DNA from: Bradyrhizobium sp. CCH5-F6
Lineage (GTDB): Bacteria; Pseudomonadota; Alphaproteobacteria; Rhizobiales; Xanthobacteraceae
DNA length: 64,000 nucleotides
Assembly (NCBI RefSeq): GCF_001556045.1
Contig: NZ_LSIC01000122.1
Coordinates: 62,001-126,000, forward strand
Reading direction: 5' to 3'
Part shown: positions 1 through 9,212 of the stretch, in pieces
How the letters are laid out: each line of letters starts with the position of its first letter
Numbering within the stretch: position 1 is the stretch's first letter
Program-made: the position numbers and the translations under genes
Notes under the pieces: model-generated
Seen by the model: only the letters and a program-made list of their open reading frames with translations
What the model was told of the DNA's origin: nothing
The model's database searches: none

Positions 1-782
1 CCGTTGTTGGCAAACTTGCCCCAGACAATATTACGCGCGGCCTTTTTCAGGTTGGCAGTGGGGCCAACGATGGTGGGCGACTTGCCTCCCAGTTCCAAGG
101 TAACCGAGGCCAGTGATTTCGCCGCCGCTTCCATCACCAGCTTGCCCACCTGCGGGCTGCCGGTGAAGAAGATGTGGTCGAACGGTAGTGCCAGCAACTC
201 CTGCGCGACCGCTGCATCGCCCTCGACCACCGCCACCAGATCGGGCGAAAACGTTTCGGCCACTATATCCGCAATCAGGGTGGAGGTAGCAGGCGTCAGT
301 TCCGACGGCTTGATGATCGCGCTGTTGCCGGCCGCCAATGCCGAGACCAGCGGCCCGAAGGCTAGATTCAACGGATAATTCCACGGCGCAATAATCAGAC
401 AGATCCCTTTCGGCTCGGGTCGGATCCTGGCCCTGGTGCCGAAAACACCCAGCGTGGCCGCTGCCCGGCGCGATCGCATCCAGCCCTTCAAGTGGCGTTT
501 GGTGTGCGCGATCTCCTGCAGCACCGGCAGGATTTCGGTCAGCCTCACCTCGCTCTCGGGCTTACGGAAATCCGCATAAAGAGCCGCGATGATGTCCGTC
601 TCGCGCCGCTGCAGGACTTCCCTCAGCCGGTTCAGCGCCGCGATGCGTGCCTTGCGGTCGAAATCCGAGCGACGCGCCCAGCCCGCCTCCCGTTGCTTCG
701 CAAAAACATCCGCAACGGTAGATCTGGTATCCACCAATGGAATGTCGTTCGGATCGGCGTGAATATTCACAATGACCTCCAT
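1..782 (-). CDS. alkH: Aldehyde dehydrogenase AlkH, 3' end cut by window edge
   Basis: NAD(P)-dependent oxidation of the aliphatic aldehyde made after alkane hydroxylation to the fatty acid. About 260 N-terminal residues are present of a family length near 480; the frame runs off the left edge, so the catalytic Cys is not visible. I see IAPWNYP (about 131-137), FFTGSPQVG (about 205-213) and ELGGKSP (about 230-236) with the catalytic Glu. The stretch around ELGGKSP and [17 protein letters not shown] is very close to GPo1 AlkH as I remember it. The ATG at 782 is chosen; a GTG at 770 is an alternative. It is the third gene after alkB and alkG on the same strand, in the same order as the OCT plasmid. 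Further alk genes (alkJ, K, L) could lie beyond the edge. Confidence 0.88.
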   Translation of the reverse strand, partial: MEVIVNIHADPNDIPLVDTRSTVADVFAKQREAGWARRSDFDRKARIAALNRLREVLQRRETDIIAALYADFRKPESEVRLTEILPVLQEIAHTKRHLKGWMRSRRAAATLGVFGTRARIRPEPKGICLIIAPWNYPLNLAFGPLVSALAAGNSAIIKPSELTPATSTLIADIVAETFSPDLVAVVEGDAAVAQELLALPFDHIFFTGSPQVGKLVMEAAAKSLASVTLELGGKSPTIVGPTANLKKAARNIVWGKFANN

Positions 783-825
783 GGCGGGCCTGATCGGCCC
801 GATACCCTTTGCCAACACGAGTTGA

Positions 826-1374
826 CTAGGTTTCCTGGCAAAGCGCGTAATCTTTCTTGGTGGCGCCGCACTCCGGGCAACACCAATCCTCGGGAATCTC
901 TTCGAACCGGGTTCCTGCAGCGATGCCCCCGGAAGGGTCGCCGAGTGCCTCGTCGTAGATATGCCCGCAGGTGATGCAGACCCATTTCACAAAGGGCTTG
1001 TTTTCGGCAAAGCCGGGCTCGCTTTGCAGGCTGAACAATTGGGGGGGCAAAGCCTCCGCGGCCTGCGGTACGGCGGCCATCCGCGCCGCCGGTTTCGACA
1101 TCGGGCTGGCGGGCTTTTCGATAACGGCCGTGTCGGTGACCGGGACCGCGCTACGTGCCGTCCCGGCAAACTCGACGGCCTGAGTGGCCGGCGTCGTAGC
1201 GGCCGGCGCTTCGCCGATCAATTCGAAGTCGACCTTGTCGCGCACTGCGCAATCGGGGCAAGCCCATTCGTCGGGCACGTTGGCCCAAGCAGTGCCTGCG
1301 GGAAATCCTTCATGCGGATGGCCCAGCGTTTCGTCATAGGTGTATTTACAACCAGGACACTGGTACTTGGCCAT
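826..1374 (-). CDS. alkG: Two-domain rubredoxin, electron donor to alkane hydroxylase
   Basis: Small iron protein that passes electrons from rubredoxin reductase to AlkB in the cytoplasm. At 182 residues it has two rubredoxin domains. The first has Cys6, Cys9, Cys39 and Cys42 (CPGC...CPDC); the second has Cys133, Cys136, Cys166 and Cys169 ([10 protein letters not shown]...CCPECG). An Ala/Pro/Thr-rich linker of about 80 residues joins them. This architecture is that of GPo1 AlkG (about 173 residues) and not of ordinary single-domain rubredoxins; the C-terminal domain is the AlkG2 type that supports hydroxylation. A strong AGGAGG Shine-Dalgarno precedes the ATG. The gene lies 227 bp downstream of alkB and 43 bp upstream of alkH. 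No rubredoxin reductase (alkT) is visible here. Confidence 0.95.
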   Translation of the reverse strand: MAKYQCPGCKYTYDETLGHPHEGFPAGTAWANVPDEWACPDCAVRDKVDFELIGEAPAATTPATQAVEFAGTARSAVPVTDTAVIEKPASPMSKPAARMAAVPQAAEALPPQLFSLQSEPGFAENKPFVKWVCITCGHIYDEALGDPSGGIAAGTRFEEIPEDWCCPECGATKKDYALCQET

Positions 1375-1601
1375 GTTCCTTTTTCCTCCTTTTCCGCCGA
1401 TCTGACATTGCTGGGCCGAATGGCAGCTATCCCTGGTTTTTTCCGTAATCGGCGCGCAACCTCTGCCCTATCGCACGGCCTGACCGCCCCACATGGCCAG
1501 CCGCTGGCCGCCCGACGATTGAAACGAGTCGAGTGGCTCAGGGCTGTGGTGTCGGGTGTCCGCATCGTTTGGCAAGCGAGAGCGGTGCGGAAGTTGGCGG
1601 T

Positions 1602-2804
1602 TTACTCGGCAGCAACCAAGCCGGGCTTTGCGTCGGTGCCGACCGTACCAAACTTGCGTTCGTAAAGCGCGTGCTTGCCATCCTCGATCTGGATCTTGCT
1701 CAGATCGCCATGGGCCCAATCTACCACGCGCGAGTCCATGGCCGACCTGAACCAACTTGGGATCAACGCGATGAAGAACATGCCCGGATAGCCCGAGGGC
1801 AGCGTCGGCAGATCCTTGAAGTCGCGCAGCGATTGGTAGGACCGCGTCGGATGCGCGTGGTGATCCGAGTGGCGCTGCAAATGGAACAAGATCAGGTTCG
1901 ACACGATGTGGTTCGAGTTCCACGAGTGGTGCGGTTTCTGGTGCTCGTAGCGGCCATTGGGCAGTTTTTCACGCAGCAGGCCATAATGCTCAATGTAGTT
2001 GGCGCTAGTCAGCTGCCACCACCCGAACGCCATTTGGATCGGAAGGAAGACCAGCATCAGGGGGCCGAAGAAGGCAAGCAGACCCGCATAGAGCGCGAAG
2101 GTAATCAGCATCGGCTGCAGAATTTCGTTCTCTATGCTCCAAACGCTCTTGCCCCGGCGCGACAGACGTTCTTCTTCAAGGGCCCATGCGCGGCGGAAGG
2201 CACCGGGTATCTCGCGGGTGGAGAATTTGTAGATGCTTTCGCCCATACGTGAGGTCGCGGGATCCATCGGGGTGGCAACGTCGCGGTGATGGCCCTTGTT
2301 GTGCTCGATGAAGAAATGGCCGTAACCCGCAACCGCAAGCACCAGCTTGGCCAGCCAGCGGTCAAAAGTCTCCTTCTTGTGCCCAAGCTCATGCCCAGTG
2401 TTCAGCGCGAGGCCGTTCACGATTCCTAGCGAGAGCGCCAAGGTTATGATTTCGAGCCAAGACATCGCATGGGTACTGACCCACCAGGCCGCTACAATCA
2501 GGGCTGCGTAATGGATCGGCACGGTCAGATAGGTCAGGACGCGGTAGTATCGGTCCTTCTCAAGCATCTCGACGGCCTCTTCCGGCGGGTTGTTGAAATC
2601 CTCGCCGAACATGGCGTCCAGAAGCGGCACCATCGCGTACCAGACGATCAGGACCAAGGCGTACCAGATGCTCCATCCGGTCTGCGCTACCAGCCAGAGC
2701 CCGATCATTGGCGTCGCCGGCCACAGGGTGGACAGCATCCAAAGATAGCGCTTACGGTCGATGTAGCCTAAGATTGAAACAGACTGATCTGGCGTATTGA
2801 TCAT
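1602..2804 (-). CDS. alkB: Alkane 1-monooxygenase AlkB
   Basis: Integral-membrane non-haem di-iron hydroxylase that converts n-alkanes and alkyl side chains to primary alcohols with O2 and rubredoxin. At 400 residues it matches the family. The histidine boxes are complete: HELGH (138-142), EHNKGHH (167-173), the AlkB-specific NYIEHYG (269-275) and LQRHSDHHA (309-317). Several hydrophobic segments fill residues 25-165 and 230-265. Trp55 is present; in GPo1 AlkB this bulky residue limits substrate length to about C12, so medium-chain substrates are expected (inference). The sequence as a whole recalls GPo1 AlkB closely. It heads the minus-strand alkB-alkG-alkH set and faces the alkS-like gene across a 178-bp promoter region. 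Confidence 0.97.
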   Translation of the reverse strand: MINTPDQSVSILGYIDRKRYLWMLSTLWPATPMIGLWLVAQTGWSIWYALVLIVWYAMVPLLDAMFGEDFNNPPEEAVEMLEKDRYYRVLTYLTVPIHYAALIVAAWWVSTHAMSWLEIITLALSLGIVNGLALNTGHELGHKKETFDRWLAKLVLAVAGYGHFFIEHNKGHHRDVATPMDPATSRMGESIYKFSTREIPGAFRRAWALEEERLSRRGKSVWSIENEILQPMLITFALYAGLLAFFGPLMLVFLPIQMAFGWWQLTSANYIEHYGLLREKLPNGRYEHQKPHHSWNSNHIVSNLILFHLQRHSDHHAHPTRSYQSLRDFKDLPTLPSGYPGMFFIALIPSWFRSAMDSRVVDWAHGDLSKIQIEDGKHALYERKFGTVGTDAKPGLVAAE

Positions 2805-2916
2805 TCGGCATGTCCTCCCCTTGACCCCACCATTCGTCGCGCGGCAGGTGACACCAGTACGCCCATCCCGATTCCGAGCGAGCGGAGGAAGCGGAGATCA
2901 TTGGGCCGGGACTCAC

Positions 2917-2936
2917 AACTACACTTAAGTGTAGTT
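2917..2936. promoter_or_regulatory. Perfect 20-bp palindrome in the alkB/alkS divergent promoter
   Basis: AACTACACTTAAGTGTAGTT is its own reverse complement without a mismatch. It lies 112 bp upstream of the alkB start and 46 bp upstream of the alkS start. Position and symmetry suggest the AlkS operator, but the match to a known AlkS site has not been checked. It is unrelated to the TAAC...GTTA palindrome found further right. Confidence 0.6.
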
Positions 2937-2982
2937 CCCGATTGGGGTATCCTATAGCTATCTGCGCTGCCTTGAGACGCCC

Positions 2983-5586
2983 ATGATCAGGGGTACCTGC
3001 GACGAGCCGACATATCCGGGACGGCTGCGTGCCGTCCGCATTTCCGCGCGTCTGGGGACAATCGCCAGGCGCTGTATCGCGCGGCCCCGATTTACGTTTT
3101 CAGGCCAACCGGAGACCCGGACACTGATCTTGCGCGCAACGCAGGGTTATGGAAAATCGGTCGTTCTGGCGCAGAACTGGTTGGCCTTCAGGGCTGCTGG
3201 AAACAACGCAGCCTGGGTGTCTTTGCGCGACGGATACGAAACGGAAGGCGCGCTGGCGGAGGCCATCTACGGCCAACTGCTCGACGCAGCGTCCCGCGAA
3301 GGCCGAGCGGTCCCGGCGGATCTGGCCGAGTTAGTGGCCACGCTATGGGAAGAATTCGGCGCTGAGCGACCGGCCAATGTAATCTGCATCGACGACATCG
3401 AACACGCACCCGCCCTGCTGCACGCACTGGAAACCTTCGTGCTGGAAACCCCGCCGAATGTCCGATTCGCTATCGCCGGGGATACCCGGCGCGGTTTTGC
3501 CCGGCTGGGGCTGGAAAGCGGAGTGCGGGAGGTCCATGCCCGCGATCTGGCCTTCACCTTGGACGATGCCGAAACGTTTTTGCGGGCGCACCCGGTCGCC
3601 AACGTAACAGCACAGCAGATGATCGCCGAGACGCAGGGCTGGCCCGCGCTCTGCCACATCATGTGCCGGACCGAATTGCCGGTCCGGCCCGCGGTAAACT
3701 GGCCCGAAACGGTGACCTTCCTCCATGAGGAGATCGAGAGACGCCTGTCGCGTCGGCAGCTTGAGTTCGTTGAAAACGCAGCGATGATCGACCCGATTTC
3801 GGCGGAAAGCTACAATTACGCCTACAAGTCCACCAACGCCGACGCGCTGATCAGGGAGATCGACCTCGATCACCTGCTGTTTCGCCCCGCCGAAAATGAC
3901 TCAACGCTGTTCTCGCTGCACCCGGTTCTCCGCGATTACCTTCAGCATCGGTTTCTGGTGCGCAGTGCTGAGCGAAAATCCTATGTCCTGAAACGTGCGG
4001 CCTTCTGGCACTGGCGGAGGCGCGAGTTCCAGAAGGCGGTAAACCTTGCGCTGCGGGCGGGCGACCACCGCTGGGCGCTGGGGCTGAGTGAGGACATCAT
4101 GCTCGATCTCGCCCTGCGCCAAGGCGAGATCGAGGCGTTGCGCGAATGGCTGGGCCGGTTCCCAACCCGCGAGTTGCGCAAGCATCCGATCATCTGCCTC
4201 AGCTACGCTTGGACGATGTATTTCAGCCAACAGGCCGACAAGGCCGAAAGGCTGCTGGGCTATCTGCCCGCCCCGCGCGCGTCGTCCGGTGCGCATCCTG
4301 ACCGCGGCTGGCTGCAACTGGTCCGCGCGATCGGTGCTGCGACCCATGACGAACTGGAGTTGAGCGAGCGGCTGTGCAACGATTGGATCAGTAACTTTGG
4401 CGACGATAATGCCGTCGGCAAGGGTGCGGCACTCACCTGTCTGGCCTTCATGCTAGCGAGTGAATACCGGTTTGACGAACTGAAGCAGGCGCTAGTCATG
4501 GCCCATTCAGTCAACAGCGCCGCGCACCAACACTATGCCTTTGGCTGGCTTTATGCGGCCGAGATTCAGGCAGCCCTCGCCAGGGGCGACATGCGCACGG
4601 CGCTGCAACTTATCGATACCGCCCGCAATGACAGCGACGTTCAGGTGACGCGCACATCCTTCTCGTCAAAGCTGCTGATCGCCCTGGAACTTGACGTGCT
4701 GTTCGAACTGGGGCGGCTGGATATCGCCGAGCACTCTGTCGCCGGGTTGCTTGACTTTGTCGCCAACTACGGCGTTACCGACGTGTTCTACGGGGTCAGC
4801 CGCGTCATCGCGACCTGGCATCGGGCCAATGGCAATCTCAGGGGCGCCGCGGCATTGCTGGAACGGGCACGCGCCCTTGCGGGGGAAAGGGCACTGCCGC
4901 GACTGGGAATGCTGATCGAGTTGGAACTTGCCGAATTGGCCCTGTTAAGCGGCGCGCGGGATATCGACTACCTGCTGCCGCGTGACTCTAGTGAGGTCCT
5001 GACCGGGCCCCATGCAAGACCCCTGCGTGCCCAAATATCGCTGTTGCGCGCGATGGAAGCCATCCCCAAGGGGCAGCACAGCCTCGCCCTCCGCAACGCC
5101 GAGGCGGCTGCCAAGATCGCGCGGTCGATCGGTGCTGGTCGATTGGAAGTGCGCGCGCTGATGTGCGAAGCTGGGGCCCACGCCGCCGCCGGGGCGCTGA
5201 CGCCCGCGCGACGAAAGGCGGTCAATGCCTTCGAACTCATCAAGCAGTTGGGATGCTACCGGACCGGGCTAGACACGCGGGATCTGTTGCTCGCCTTGGC
5301 CCCGGTATCCGCCGATGCCTTTGTCACGTTCGATTTCGACGGGATCGCCAAGCCAAGGCCAAGGACTGAGCGGCCCTCGTTCCCCCTCGAGCTTACCACG
5401 CTGTCCGTCCGGCAGATCAGCGTCCTGCGGCTTGCCCGCGATGGACTTTCGAACAAGCGGATCGCTGACCAACTCCTGGTCAGCGAAGACACGGTGAAAT
5501 GGCATATGCGCAGGATTTTCGCTGACCTGAAAGCACGCAACCGCGTGCAGGCCATCAGCGAGGCCGAGCGTCGCAATCTGATCTGA
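2983..5586 (+). CDS. alkS: AlkS-like LuxR/MalT-family activator
   Basis: Large ATP-dependent activator expected to switch on alkB-G-H in response to alkanes. At 867 residues it is close to GPo1 AlkS (about 882). It has a P-loop GYGKS (55-59), a Walker-B-like VICIDDIE (133-140), a long helical-repeat (TPR-like) middle region from about 330 to 770, and a C-terminal LuxR-type helix-turn-helix (about 800-867) containing LSNKRIADQLLVSEDTVKWH. It is transcribed away from alkB, with the 20-bp palindrome between them. Family membership is seen in the sequence; the assignment to alkane control rests on position and size. Its divergent arrangement and the absence of alkT beside it differ from the OCT plasmid. 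Confidence 0.82.
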   Translation: MIRGTCDEPTYPGRLRAVRISARLGTIARRCIARPRFTFSGQPETRTLILRATQGYGKSVVLAQNWLAFRAAGNNAAWVSLRDGYETEGALAEAIYGQLLDAASREGRAVPADLAELVATLWEEFGAERPANVICIDDIEHAPALLHALETFVLETPPNVRFAIAGDTRRGFARLGLESGVREVHARDLAFTLDDAETFLRAHPVANVTAQQMIAETQGWPALCHIMCRTELPVRPAVNWPETVTFLHEEIERRLSRRQLEFVENAAMIDPISAESYNYAYKSTNADALIREIDLDHLLFRPAENDSTLFSLHPVLRDYLQHRFLVRSAERKSYVLKRAAFWHWRRREFQKAVNLALRAGDHRWALGLSEDIMLDLALRQGEIEALREWLGRFPTRELRKHPIICLSYAWTMYFSQQADKAERLLGYLPAPRASSGAHPDRGWLQLVRAIGAATHDELELSERLCNDWISNFGDDNAVGKGAALTCLAFMLASEYRFDELKQALVMAHSVNSAAHQHYAFGWLYAAEIQAALARGDMRTALQLIDTARNDSDVQVTRTSFSSKLLIALELDVLFELGRLDIAEHSVAGLLDFVANYGVTDVFYGVSRVIATWHRANGNLRGAAALLERARALAGERALPRLGMLIELELAELALLSGARDIDYLLPRDSSEVLTGPHARPLRAQISLLRAMEAIPKGQHSLALRNAEAAAKIARSIGAGRLEVRALMCEAGAHAAAGALTPARRKAVNAFELIKQLGCYRTGLDTRDLLLALAPVSADAFVTFDFDGIAKPRPRTERPSFPLELTTLSVRQISVLRLARDGLSNKRIADQLLVSEDTVKWHMRRIFADLKARNRVQAISEAERRNLI

Positions 5587-5773
5587 CGGGGTATTTCCGG
5601 CTTTAGCCTGAAAAGAAAAGATGAGTGGCTCGCCCTTGATACGCCCTGGTCGGCTCCCTCGATGTTTAGCAGCCGGAGAACACGACAGCGTACAATCGCT
5701 CGTGAGATGAGTTTGCCTTATAACTAAAGTCGCTTCGCCCGCAGCCCCTGGTCTCGACACGGAAGATGGTTAC

Positions 5774-7009
5774 ATGAGCGCAATCGGCTTTCAGCTTCCC
5801 GAAGACGTGGTTGCGGTGCGCGATGGGGTCATGCGGTTTGTCGAAGCCGAGGTTCTCCCGCGCCTGGAGCGCAACCACGCGTTGTTCAATGATCCGCGCC
5901 TCACCTATGCTGCCGACGGGCGTTATGCGCCGGAGGTGCGCGCGCTAATCCGCGAGGTGCGCATGGCGTCCGCCGCGGCAGGTTACTACGCGATGTGTGC
6001 GCCAGCCGCGATTGGCGGCGGCGGGCTCGGACATCTTGCCTATTACGTCGCCTGGGAGGCCGTCTACCGACGAATCGGCGGCCATTCGATCCTGACGCCC
6101 TGGGTGATCGCTCATTGGGCCTTTGGGCCGAGCGCAATGCTGACGCAAGCGACACCGGAGGCGCAGGCGCGCTGTCTCGACGCAATGATCACGGGACGCA
6201 CCTCGATGTGTTTCGGACTGTCGGAACCAGGAGCGGGCTCGGACGCCAGCATGATAAAGACCCGCGCGGTGGGCGATGGAGACGGCTGGCGCATCACCGG
6301 ACGGAAACTCTGGACCACGAACTCGCCCACCGCGGAATGGTGCATCGTGTTTGCCGTCACCGATCCGGGTAAGGCGCAGCGAAAAGCCGGCGGGATCAGC
6401 GGCTTTCTGGTGCCGACCGACACCGAGGGGTTTGAAGTTGAAAGCGTGGTGCGGCTCTTCGGTCATCCCGGCGGTCATGAAGGCGCGCTGGTGCTTGAGA
6501 ACATCAGGGTTGAGCCGTGGCAACTCGTCGGCGCGCTCGACGACGGCTTCAAGCTCGCGCTCTATGGCGTTTCGCTCGGGCGGATCTACAATTCGGCACG
6601 TGCGGTTGGTCAGGGCCGCTGGGCGATCGAGAAGGCGCTCGGCTATGTAAAGCAGCGTGAGGCGTTCGGCGCCAAGATCGCCGAGTATCAGGGCGTCTCG
6701 TTCCCGCTCGCGCGCGCCGCCACTGAACTTCACGCCGCGCATCTGATGGGACTCAACGCCGCGATGCTGCTCGATAGTGGCGAGCGGGCCGTGAAGGAGT
6801 TGTCGATGGCGAAAGCCTACGCCGTACAGGTGGGCTATCGAGCCGTCGATCAAGCGATACAGGCCCACGGCGCCATGGGCCTTACCAACGAGGTCGGCCT
6901 CGTCCATGCCTTGCAGGATTTGCGAATCATCAACATTGCCGACGGCACCAACGAGATCCTGGCACGCACCATCGCGCAGCGGCTGCTGGCCGGCGATATC
7001 GAGTTGTAG
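5774..7009 (+). CDS. Acyl-CoA dehydrogenase, ACAD10/11-like active site
   Basis: FAD enzyme for alpha,beta-dehydrogenation of an acyl-CoA; 411 residues, full length. It shows the flavin-binding LSEPGAGSDAS and ITGRKLWTTNSP segments and the C-terminal AHGAMGLTNE. At the usual YEGTNEI position it reads IADGTNEI, so the catalytic Glu is replaced by Asp, as in the ACAD10/11 group. The alternative Glu site of long-chain enzymes is Gly here (SLGRIYN). It is the first gene to the right of the alk island, 187 bp after alkS, and lies alone upstream of the TetR gene. No copy of the island's 16-bp palindrome precedes it. The substrate cannot be read from the sequence. Confidence 0.85.
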   Translation: MSAIGFQLPEDVVAVRDGVMRFVEAEVLPRLERNHALFNDPRLTYAADGRYAPEVRALIREVRMASAAAGYYAMCAPAAIGGGGLGHLAYYVAWEAVYRRIGGHSILTPWVIAHWAFGPSAMLTQATPEAQARCLDAMITGRTSMCFGLSEPGAGSDASMIKTRAVGDGDGWRITGRKLWTTNSPTAEWCIVFAVTDPGKAQRKAGGISGFLVPTDTEGFEVESVVRLFGHPGGHEGALVLENIRVEPWQLVGALDDGFKLALYGVSLGRIYNSARAVGQGRWAIEKALGYVKQREAFGAKIAEYQGVSFPLARAATELHAAHLMGLNAAMLLDSGERAVKELSMAKAYAVQVGYRAVDQAIQAHGAMGLTNEVGLVHALQDLRIINIADGTNEILARTIAQRLLAGDIEL

Positions 7010-7236
7010 CCGGCCAGACCAATGGGGACAAGGCCCGGCTCCCTTGCAAGAGGCCGATCCGTCTATTACGGTCGGATCGTGATGATGTATCGTCCGAGGC
7101 TTGAGTCGTTCGCTGGCCGCCCATTGAAAGTAGTTTCAGCGCTTCGCAATGTTGCCCGAACAGCCTTGTTGGTCTATTACACGGCATTACTCATCTGGTG
7201 CAAGAGCTGGGCTTTGTACGGTGATGCCATTCGGGT

Positions 7237-7911
7237 TTGAGCGAGCAAGATTTGAAATCTTCATCGAGAATGAAGCGGGTTGCCAAGCGCGAGCCCAAGC
7301 GTAAAAATGTCGCACTTTCCGTGCCGCCGAAATCGCACGTTTCACGAGACCTTATCCTTCGGGTCGCGGCACAGCTTTTTCGACAGCAGGGCTATTCCGC
7401 CACTACGCTTCGACAGATCGCTGACAAGGCGGGAATGAAGGCAGGCAGCATCTACTACCACTTCGATTCGAAAACCGCGATATTGGACGAAATCCTCGAA
7501 CTTGGATTGCAACGTATATTCGATGCGGTAAAGGCAAGTGTGAACGAACTTGGCAAGGGGTCGCACCGGAACAAGATCAGCGCCGCGATCAAAGCTCATC
7601 TTGTCACCCTGCTGCAAGAAAGCGACTACACCTCCGCCAACATGCGCGTCTACGGTCAGTTGCCGGAGCGCATCAAGAAGCGCCATCGTCCACTGCGCCG
7701 CGCCTATGGCAAATATTGGGATGACATGCTGGCGGATGCGCAGCGTGCCGGCGAAATCCGCCCGGAGATACTAATCGTTCCGCTACGCAGGTTTATTCTT
7801 GGTGCCTTGAATTGGACGGTCGAGTGGTTCGATGCGCGAAAAAGCAGCTCGGTACAGGAATTGGCGAGCCGGACCACGTTGCTGATCTTCAACGGCATCT
7901 TGCCGCGTTAG
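7237..7911 (+). CDS. TetR-family transcriptional repressor
   Basis: 224 residues from a TTG at 7237, or 213 from the ATG at 7270, which I cannot separate. It has a basic N-terminal tail (MKRVAKREPKRKN) and a TetR helix-turn-helix (about 35-80) with SATTLRQIADKAGMKAGSIYYHF, then an all-helical ligand-binding domain. Such proteins usually bind CoA thioesters in catabolic clusters (for example KstR2 and PsrA). It is the only TetR gene in the window and the best candidate reader of the nine TCKAACRNNNGTTAGA palindromes (inference). Against this, I see no copy of that palindrome in front of its own gene. It converges on the acyl-CoA dehydrogenase at 7933, with 21 bp between the ends. Confidence 0.85.
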   Translation: MSEQDLKSSSRMKRVAKREPKRKNVALSVPPKSHVSRDLILRVAAQLFRQQGYSATTLRQIADKAGMKAGSIYYHFDSKTAILDEILELGLQRIFDAVKASVNELGKGSHRNKISAAIKAHLVTLLQESDYTSANMRVYGQLPERIKKRHRPLRRAYGKYWDDMLADAQRAGEIRPEILIVPLRRFILGALNWTVEWFDARKSSSVQELASRTTLLIFNGILPR

Positions 7912-7932
7912 TGTTTCCAGTTTGTGCGTTGG

Positions 7933-9105
7933 TTATCGCATACGCTTGGCGACCTCTTCCAGCATTACTTCAGTAGTGCCGCCGCCAATTGATTGAACGC
8001 GAGCATCTCGCGACATTCGTTCAATCGTACTCTCTCGCATGTAACCCATGCCGCCGTGAAATTGCAGGCACGTGTACATCACCTCGTTGACGAGCTCGCC
8101 GCAATAAGCCTTGACCATCGATACTTCCTTGGTGGCATCGATCCCCTGCGTTACCAGCCATGCCGCGCAATAAACAAGTTGCCGCCCTGCCTCAACCTTG
8201 GCCGCCAGCATCGCCAACCGATGACGGATAGCCTGTCTCGACCACAGCGGCGCGCCGAAGGTCTGCCGCTGCGTGACCCAGTCCAGCGTGATCTCTATCG
8301 CAGCTAGCGCCTCACCCATCGCCATTGCACCGAGCACGATCCGCTCGTTCTGGAAGTTTTGCATGATCCCGTAGAAACCGCGTCCCTCCTCGCCGAGCAG
8401 GTTCGTTGCGGGGATCCGGCAATCCTCGAACAGCAACTCCGCCGTGTCTGATGACCTCCAGCCCTGCTTGTCGAGATCGCGACCAACCCGGAAACCGGGC
8501 GTACCTTTCTCCACGAGGAACATCGACAAGCGCTGGGACGGACGTGCATCCGGACTGCTCACGGCGGCGATGCAATAAAGGTCCGCATGTACACCGTTGG
8601 TGATGAACATCTTGGTGCCATTGAGCACATAGCCGTCGCCCTCGCGGCGCGCGGTGGTGCGAATGCCTTTCACGTCAGAGCCCGCGCCAGGTTCGGTGAC
8701 GCCGACAGCGACGATCTTCTTCCCTGCAATGACATCCGGCATGAAGTGGTCCTTCAAGGCCTGCGAGCCGGCGTTGTAGAGATGCACCGACGCCATGTCG
8801 GTATGAACCAGAACCGTGATCGCCACTCCCGAGAACGTCGACCGTCCCAGTTCCTCGGCCAAAACAACGGTGGCCAACGTATCCATGTTCGAGCCGCCAT
8901 ATTCTGCTGAATAGCGGATGCCCAGAAAGCCAAGCTCACCCATGCGCCGCAGCACGTCGCGCGGCACCATGCCGTCCTGCTCCCATTGCAGCGCATACGG
9001 CTTGATCTCCTCCTCGACGAATCGCCGTATCTGGGCTTTCAGCAGTTCATGCTCTTCTCTGAAATAAGCCGAGCGTTTCGGGGTGCCGACGTGGTGCGTG
9101 CTCAT
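7933..9105 (-). CDS. Acyl-CoA dehydrogenase, long-chain/isovaleryl type
   Basis: 390 residues, full length, with VTEPGAGSDVKGI and LNGTKMFITNG flavin-site segments. The C-terminal active-site position reads IGGGTTEVM, so the medium-chain-type Glu is absent. A Glu is instead found in QNERIVLG (about residue 245), the site used by isovaleryl- and long-chain acyl-CoA dehydrogenases. It is therefore probably active on branched or long acyl-CoAs (inference). It lies 107 bp downstream of the crotonase at 9213 on the same strand, so the pair probably forms an operon driven from the operator at 10017-10036. Confidence 0.87.
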   Translation of the reverse strand: MSTHHVGTPKRSAYFREEHELLKAQIRRFVEEEIKPYALQWEQDGMVPRDVLRRMGELGFLGIRYSAEYGGSNMDTLATVVLAEELGRSTFSGVAITVLVHTDMASVHLYNAGSQALKDHFMPDVIAGKKIVAVGVTEPGAGSDVKGIRTTARREGDGYVLNGTKMFITNGVHADLYCIAAVSSPDARPSQRLSMFLVEKGTPGFRVGRDLDKQGWRSSDTAELLFEDCRIPATNLLGEEGRGFYGIMQNFQNERIVLGAMAMGEALAAIEITLDWVTQRQTFGAPLWSRQAIRHRLAMLAAKVEAGRQLVYCAAWLVTQGIDATKEVSMVKAYCGELVNEVMYTCLQFHGGMGYMRESTIERMSRDARVQSIGGGTTEVMLEEVAKRMR

Positions 9106-9212
9106 CGTTGACCCTGCGGGTAAGGAAAAATTGTCGGAAAGGATTGGTATCCGCTATCAACTCGAAAGCATGAAAGCGGACATCGTTCGGCACAATCCTC
9201 ATCTGCCTTGCC

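Noticed and set aside
5587..5773. Possible terminator hairpin after alkS (GGCTTTAGCC flanked by TTTC/GAAA)
   Set aside because: Stem of three plus four pairs with mismatches and no T-run; too weak to call.
7022..7240. A 72-codon open frame between the acyl-CoA dehydrogenase and the TetR gene
   Set aside because: No ribosome site, composition unlike a protein (Arg, Tyr and Trp scattered) and its end overlaps the TetR start; probably untranslated leader.
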